From: Leptodactylus fallax
Lineage: Eukaryota; Chordata; Amphibia; Anura; Leptodactylidae
Direction: 5' to 3'
Assembly (NCBI GenBank): GCA_947044405.1
Contig: CAMRHE010000166.1
Coordinates: 2,171,501 to 2,235,500 of the forward strand
DNA: 64,000 bases
Shown piece by piece: positions 58,881 to 64,000 of the stretch. Within the stretch, counting starts at the first letter, position 1. Each line of letters starts with the position of its first letter. Both the position numbers and the translations under genes were made by a program. A model generated the notes under the pieces. It was given only the letters and a program-made list of their open reading frames with translations. It searched no databases and had not been told where the DNA came from.

Positions 58881-60735
58881 TTACAATCTATGAAATAATT
58901 AAATAATTAAATGGACTGCTGCTGTTTGATATATTTGGTAATGAATATGGTTTAGAAATTAGAAAGCAAAAGCACAAAAGATAATTAAAAGCACAAATGT
59001 ATGTGGTAAATTTGGTAATTTTGAAATGTGGCTTCCAAATGGAGGTGTTAATACCGTAGGAAATAATGTAAAAAATGGTGAAAAAAATAATGCTTTGGCA
59101 CAGAAAGGATGGCACTGTGACAGACTATGTTAAAATCCAGTATTGTGCGATTTTACAGAATATGTCACTACTTTTACATAAACACTGACATCACCTCATT
59201 TGTGCAGGCTTAGTTTCAATACCAATACCTATTTCTCCTCACTAGGCCACTTCCAGCTGCAAACATCATCAGTATTTCCACACCTCCTCCCTTGCTTCAT
59301 TGGTGTATGCAGTGTTATAGCTAATGAGCATGGATCACAGAAGCCACACAGTGGAGGAGCTATTTCTCTGCAGCCAGCAGCAAGTATCCTGCTGTATGTT
59401 TCCCTGCCAGCTAAAACTGGTGCAAGCAACAATTAACTATTTATCACTGGTCTAATCATGATACTGCAGCAATATATGTGTCTATCATGTTCCATTTACT
59501 GTACTGCAAATGCTGCTACCCCTAAGCAGCTAGGGATCATTTCCTGTGGCCTGGTCCTTCATGTTCTATTCCATAGTGTACTACCACTGATGGTGCCACT
59601 GCTACTACCACCACCATCACTCAGCCATACATTTCCCGTTCACCTGCAGCCTAGTATATCATCTTCTATTACATGCTGTTAGTGCCAATGTTGGCATAAT
59701 AAAAAAATATGAAAATAAGAACCTCCCCCCACAAAAAAAAAAAAGCCCACCAAAAAAAACCAAAAAAAATAAACTAAAAAACATTGTTCCTTCCAACACC
59801 AGTTTATGTAGAATCTGCTCCCATAAATGGATAATTTTTGGCATTTTTTTTAAAGCCACTTCTGGAGGCATGGTGTGCTTGCCAAGCAGGATGGCTAAAT
59901 GAAAGCCTAGCTCTGGCATCTAGCTCACTGTATATTAGAAAATGATATCCTCACAATCATTGAGCTCCTTCTGTTCCTTAAACTGAATATAGCTCCAAAA
60001 CAGACACCAATAGAAGGCTGGTATCAGGCGCCAAGAACGCATTGGGCCTCATAGTGCCTCTACCTCAGCTCCTCCATCCAGAGTCATTTTAACACATTAG
60101 TAGGCCCAGTTCAAAGGTTTCATAAGGGGCCCCACCACTACTGTACTTACGTACAGATCTGACTTTTAGAGGATACAAAGAGTGACTAATCTAACAATGT
60201 TTTGTGTTAAACCAAACCCTTAAACCCATATGTGCACCCTTTGACCTTACTCATCCCTACCCAGTAATAATGCTCTTCTTTGTGTAACATAGTGATGATA
60301 CCCCCACATAGTATAATGCACCTTTTAGTGTGCCATCTCATCCCATATAAAATCCTCTTAGGTCTCCCCACAGAATAATGTTTACCCCGACTACATTTAT
60401 GTGAGGTTCTTAGCACACAGTTTTGTGCAAGCCCAACTGCCACATCAGATGGGTCCCTACAATAAGACTTTATTTATATAAGAAATCCTATACTCCCCCT
60501 ATAGACATGACTCCAGAGATCAAGTTTTTAGAGACAGCACTGTAACACTGATTATATAAGAAAGTTATCTCCTGTCCTATATGTAAAGTGGTAGTTTAGG
60601 GACCCATCATGATACAACCACTAAGTGGTTGATGGGCTCTGTATACACATACTATATAGAGAGATTCTGATTATTATGATATATATAGTGCATTAACTTT
60701 TGAGTGAATGTTTGCTACATCTGAAGATATATATA
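58881..60735. other. Intergenic, no gene recognised
   Basis: AT-rich. Around 60110-60400 a few ggggcccc and catagtataatgcacc stretches recall the hAT interiors elsewhere, without ends. An A/C-rich simple stretch lies at about 59700-59780. Confidence 0.4.
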
Positions 60736-62321
60736 TAGTGGGGAAAAGAAGTATTTAGTCAGCCACCAATTGTGCAAGTTCTCCCACTTAAAAAGATTAG
60801 AGGCCTGTAATTGACATCATAGGTAGACCTCAACTATGAGAGACAAAATGAGAAAACAAATCCAGAAAATCACATTGTCTGATTTTTATTTGCAAATTAT
60901 GGTGGAAAATAAGTATTTGGTCAATAACAAAAAGTTCATCTCAATACTTTGTTATATATCCTTTGTTGGCAATGACAGAGGTCAAACATTTTCTGTAAGT
61001 CTTCACAAGGTTGGCACACACTGTTGCTGGTATGTTGGCCCATTCCTCCATGCAGATCTCCTCTAGAACAGTGCTGTTTTGGGGCTGTCGCTGGGCAACA
61101 CGGACTTTCAACTCCCTCCAAAGGTTTTCTATGGGGTTGAGATCTGGAGACTGGCTAGGCCACTCCAGGACCTTGAATTGCTTCTTACGAAGCCATTCCT
61201 TCATTGCCCTGGGGGTATGCTTGGGATCATTGTCATGCTGAAAGACCCAGCCACGTTTCATCTTCAATACCCTTGCTGATGGAAGGAGGTTTGCACTCAA
61301 AATCTCACGATACATGGCCCCATTCATTCTTTCATGTACACGGATCAGTCGTCCTGGTCCCTTTGCAGAGAAACAGCCCCAAAGCATGATGTTGCCACCC
61401 CCATGCTTCACAGTAGGTATGGTGTTCTTTGGATGCAACTCAGCATTCACTCTCCTCCAAACACGACGAGTTGTGTTTCTACCAAACAGTTCTACTTTGG
61501 TTTCTTCTGACCACATGACATTCTCCCAATACTCTTCTCCAAATGCTCTCTAGCAGACTTCAGACAGGACCAGATATGTACTGGCTTAAGCAGGGGGACA
61601 TGTGTGACAATGCAGGATCTGAGTCCCTGGCAGCGTAGTGTGTTACTGACGCTAGCCTTTATTACGTTAGTCCCAGCTTTCTGCAGGTCATTCACTAGGT
61701 CCCCCCGTGTGGTTCTGGGATTTTTGCTCACTGTTCTTGTGATCATTTTGACCCCACAGGGTGAGATCTTGTGTGGAGCCCCTGATCGAGGGAGATTATC
61801 AGTGGTCTTGTATGTTTTCCATTTTCTAATTATTGCTCCCACAGTTGATTTCTTCACACCAAGCTGTTTGCCTATTGCAGATTCAGTCTTCCCAGCCTGG
61901 TGCAGGACTACAATTTTGTTTCTGGTGTCCTTCCACAGCTCTTTGGTCTTCACCATAGTAGAGTTTGGAGTGTGACTGTTTGAGGTTGTGGACAGGTGTC
62001 TTTTATACTGATAACAATGTCAAACAGGTGCCATTACTACAGGTAATGAGTGGAGGACAGAGGAGCCTCTAAAAGAAGAAGTTACAGGTCTGTGAGAGCC
62101 AGAAATCTTGCTTGTTTGTAGGTGACCAAATACTTATTTTCCACCATAATTTGCAAATAAATTCTTTAAAAATCAGACAATGTGATTTTCTAGATATGTT
62201 TTCTCATTTTGTCTCTCATAGTTGAGGTCTACCTATGATGTCAATTACAGGCCTCTCTCATCTTTTTAAGTGGGAGAACTTGCACAATTGGTGGCTGACT
62301 AAATACTTTTTTTTCCCACTT
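60736..62321 (-). mobile_element. Tc1/mariner element, complete ends (first family)
   Basis: TA flanks (60734-60735, 62322-62323). The inverted ends are tagtggggaaaagaagtatt then tagtcagccaccaa, with the right end complementary. It is 1586 bp and the same family as the left part of the chimera at 17745. It has both its own ends, so it shows what the chimera lacks. Confidence 0.92.
60941..61956 (-). pseudogene. Tc1 transposase with one frameshift (first family)
   Basis: It starts [20 protein letters not shown] at 61956 with an intact paired helix-turn-helix and linker ([13 protein letters not shown]). The frame shifts near 61545: compared with the 17745 copy, a net 7 nt are missing in the segment after REH. 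The second frame (from 61516) continues with [11 protein letters not shown], where the first catalytic D of WSDETK is E. Then come [23 protein letters not shown] with the third acidic residue, and the end ANKGYITKY. The gene is inactive through the frameshift and perhaps also the D to E change. Confidence 0.9.
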
Positions 62322-62689
62322 TATGTAACTCAGGACCCGGTGATTTCCTGTTAGGGAGATCTTTTATCAATTGTTCTACCTTGTCGGGCTCAATTGGTTT
62401 ATTAAGGAGAGTAAAGGCTGTAGGACTAAGGGAGGGAAAATGACACGACTAAAAAAAAAGCAGATAAAGCTGAGCAGAATACAACTTTGCATAATATGCA
62501 TGAAACATGCGGGCAATCTCTTTGGGATCATAAATTACCGTAAATTAATTTGATTCCTAAATCTATACAAGGAAACCTCATGATCACCTTATGGGCCTCA
62601 CACAATGTCACTTCCAAGGTAACTAATTCTGCATTAATTTAAAAAAATGCTTTGAGGTGGGACCGGAGCTGCTGCAGGGCCTGCACCCG
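62322..62689. other. Intergenic, nothing recognised
   Basis: Short AT-rich stretch without supported features. Confidence 0.4.
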
Positions 62690-62896
62690 CGCATAAGCAG
62701 GAATGCAATCCGAATTTCAGGAAATCTTCGATTCACCTCGATTCCGGATTTCCTCATGCTTCGATGCATCGAATCGCATTTTTTTATAAAATGGCCACTG
62801 CACATGTTAGGACAAGGGGCAAGGGACTCTGGGAACGCGGGATCACCTACAATGCCAAGCGTGCAGCTAATCAGCAGCCAGCCGAGGTCAAAGCCC

Positions 62897-62904
62897 TATA
62901 AAAA
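62897..62904 (+). promoter_or_regulatory. TATA-box candidate of the terminal element
   Basis: ccctataaaaaccc in a GC-richer setting, about 860 bp upstream of the ORF start. Position and composition fit a promoter, but there is no independent support. Confidence 0.35.
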
Positions 62905-63199
62905 CCCTCGGCCATTTTAGGTACAGTCATTTCACATCGCTCTTACTGTAGGGACAGACGTCAGCAGGAGCTAGGGAAAGACTTAGAAAACAGAAGTTCA
63001 GGAAAAGAGCCTTAGAACTGTAGGGAAAGGATAGGGAGGAATTGAAAGAAGAATTTGAGGTGCTTGCAGGGTGATTTACAGCAAGACTTTGCAGCATAAT
63101 TCACATTGCAGCACTCACTGCCGTTATACTGCTGCTCATTACTCATATCTGTGTCTTCAAGGTGGAAAACAACAAGCCTTTTGCAGTGCAGTACAGCAA

Positions 63200-63640
63200 A
63201 AAACAGTGAATTATCATCCACTAATATCTGCACATATCTGTAAAAAAACGCCTTTTTAAAGGTGTTTATTATAAGGGGCTTATTCACTGTTCTTCCAAAG
63301 CATAACATTGCAGGACATTTGTCAGTACTACTGTGCCAAAGAAAACTTAATTATTATAAACTAATATCTGCACATCTGTAATAAACGCCTTTAACGTGGG
63401 GAAAGACATAATGACCATATTCACCATTTTGTTCCCAGTATAAAGTTACTGGCCATTTATCAATACAATATTGTCGATAATAAATTCAATAATTATTAGT
63501 GTTATCACTTATTTAAAGGTGTTTATTAGTGTCAAAACCCATTAAAAGGACAATATTCACCATCAGTATAAAGTTGCTGGCCATTTATCAATAGTATTGT
63601 CAATAATTCAATAATTCTGAGCCACAAATCTCTGCCTTTA
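63200..63640. repeat. Imperfect direct repeats in the leader
   Basis: Modules actaatatctgcacat (about 63218 and 63360), cagtataaagttactggcca / cagtataaagttgctggcca (about 63437 and 63555) and aaaggtgtttatta (about 63258 and 63516) recur in the same orientation. Confidence 0.6.
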
Positions 63641-63766
63641 TCACGCTTTTTTTTTATTGGTGTTCATTAGTGGGGAAAGAAATAAGGGGCATATTTGCCG
63701 TTCTCTTCAAAATAGAAAATAACAGGCCTTTTTGCCCTTTGCAATTACGTTTTTTCATCGAACAGT

Positions 63767-64000
63767 ATGTCAGACAGAGAAGTGAGAGGCCACGCACAGG
63801 GGAGGGCCACAGGCCTAAATGTTTCCGCCGCAGACACAGGTCGCAGCAGAGTAAGGGGGCGTGGCAGCAGGGGTCAGTTACAGAGGCCTGAGCTCCGAGT
63901 GTCAAGTAGTGGTTGTGTCTTGACCATCAACCCAACGGTTGTAGATTGGTTGACTCGGTCATCCAATTCATCCCAAGTCACATCAGACACCCCCAGCCAA
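63767..64000 (+). CDS. Partial ORF, basic RG-rich N-terminus, open at window end
   Basis: From the ATG at 63767 78 codons run without a stop to the last base. The protein starts MSDREVRGHAQGRA, then has an RG-rich basic stretch (GRSRVRGRGSRG) and VLTINPTVVDWLTRSSNSSQ. I do not recognise a domain. The RG-rich start and the surrounding repeat suggest the N-terminal part of a transposon protein (DNA-binding or transposase), not a host gene. The rest lies outside the window. Confidence 0.45.
   Translation, partial: MSDREVRGHAQGRATGLNVSAADTGRSRVRGRGSRGQLQRPELRVSSSGCVLTINPTVVDWLTRSSNSSQVTSDTPSQ

Larger units (their letters stand above)
62690..64000 (+). mobile_element. Unclassified transposon, 5' part, running off the window
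   Basis: Its first 230 bp or so match, in reverse orientation, the right part of the palindromic element at 33133-33680 (shared ctgcacatgttaggac, ggcaagg.actctgggaac, atcagcagcca). A TATA-like box (62897-62904), a long leader with imperfect direct repeats (about 63200-63640) and an ORF open to the end follow. It may be the autonomous parent of that element. The outer end is not visible. Confidence 0.5.

Overview
The window is vertebrate nuclear DNA, most likely from a frog or toad (Anura). It carries three exons of one protein-coding gene, the G-protein-coupled receptor GPR83 on the + strand (exons at 1903-2028, 29330-29463 and 31839-32460). The rest is mostly transposable elements. The anuran reading rests on the mix of element types (CR1/L2, L1, Penelope-like, gypsy, Tc1 and hAT elements, and TTAA-flanked foldbacks) and on the very large TE-filled intron. 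It is an inference, not a species identification. Exon 1 (N-terminus, TM1, TM2) must lie upstream of base 1. No second host gene is recognised.

Layout: 1-1902 is the end of intron 1 with an L1 3' remnant. Exon 2 (TM3) follows, then a 27.3 kb intron. That intron holds an L2-type LINE (4540-6680, minus), a gypsy LTR retrotransposon with open gag and pol (about 7061-14215, minus), a CR1-like LINE end (15600-16185), a chimeric Tc1 element (17745-19519), a hAT element with a minisatellite inside (19675-21084), a Tc1 element with one premature stop (24119-25751, minus) and a decayed hAT/Charlie-like transposase (26853-28454, minus). Exon 3 (TM4), a 2.4 kb intron with a deleted Tc1 copy, and exon 4 (TM5-TM7, C-tail, stop) complete the gene.

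Downstream of 32460 are TTAA-flanked foldback elements (32849-33744, 39800-40485, 41628-42133, 56777-57195, 57200-57663), hAT non-autonomous elements with 8-bp target duplications (35766-36255, 56205-58555), and a Penelope-like element interrupted by a solo LTR (42690-45250; LTR 43614-44023). There is also an L1 with 16-bp target duplications but no ORF1 (46262-51816), a second Tc1 of the chimera's family (60736-62321), and the start of an unclassified element whose ORF runs off the window end (63767-64000).

The most notable observations are these. A textbook -1 frameshift signal sits at the gypsy gag/pol junction: slippery heptamer, 6-nt spacer, 8-bp stem. One Tc1 element has mismatched ends from two families. 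Two stretches of homopolymer noise (6690-7131 and 13663-14180) look like corrupted base calls inside the two LTRs, not real sequence. Three hammerhead-like cores are of the kind known from Penelope-like elements. A 41-bp perfect palindrome sits inside a repeat that shares its end with the element at the window edge.
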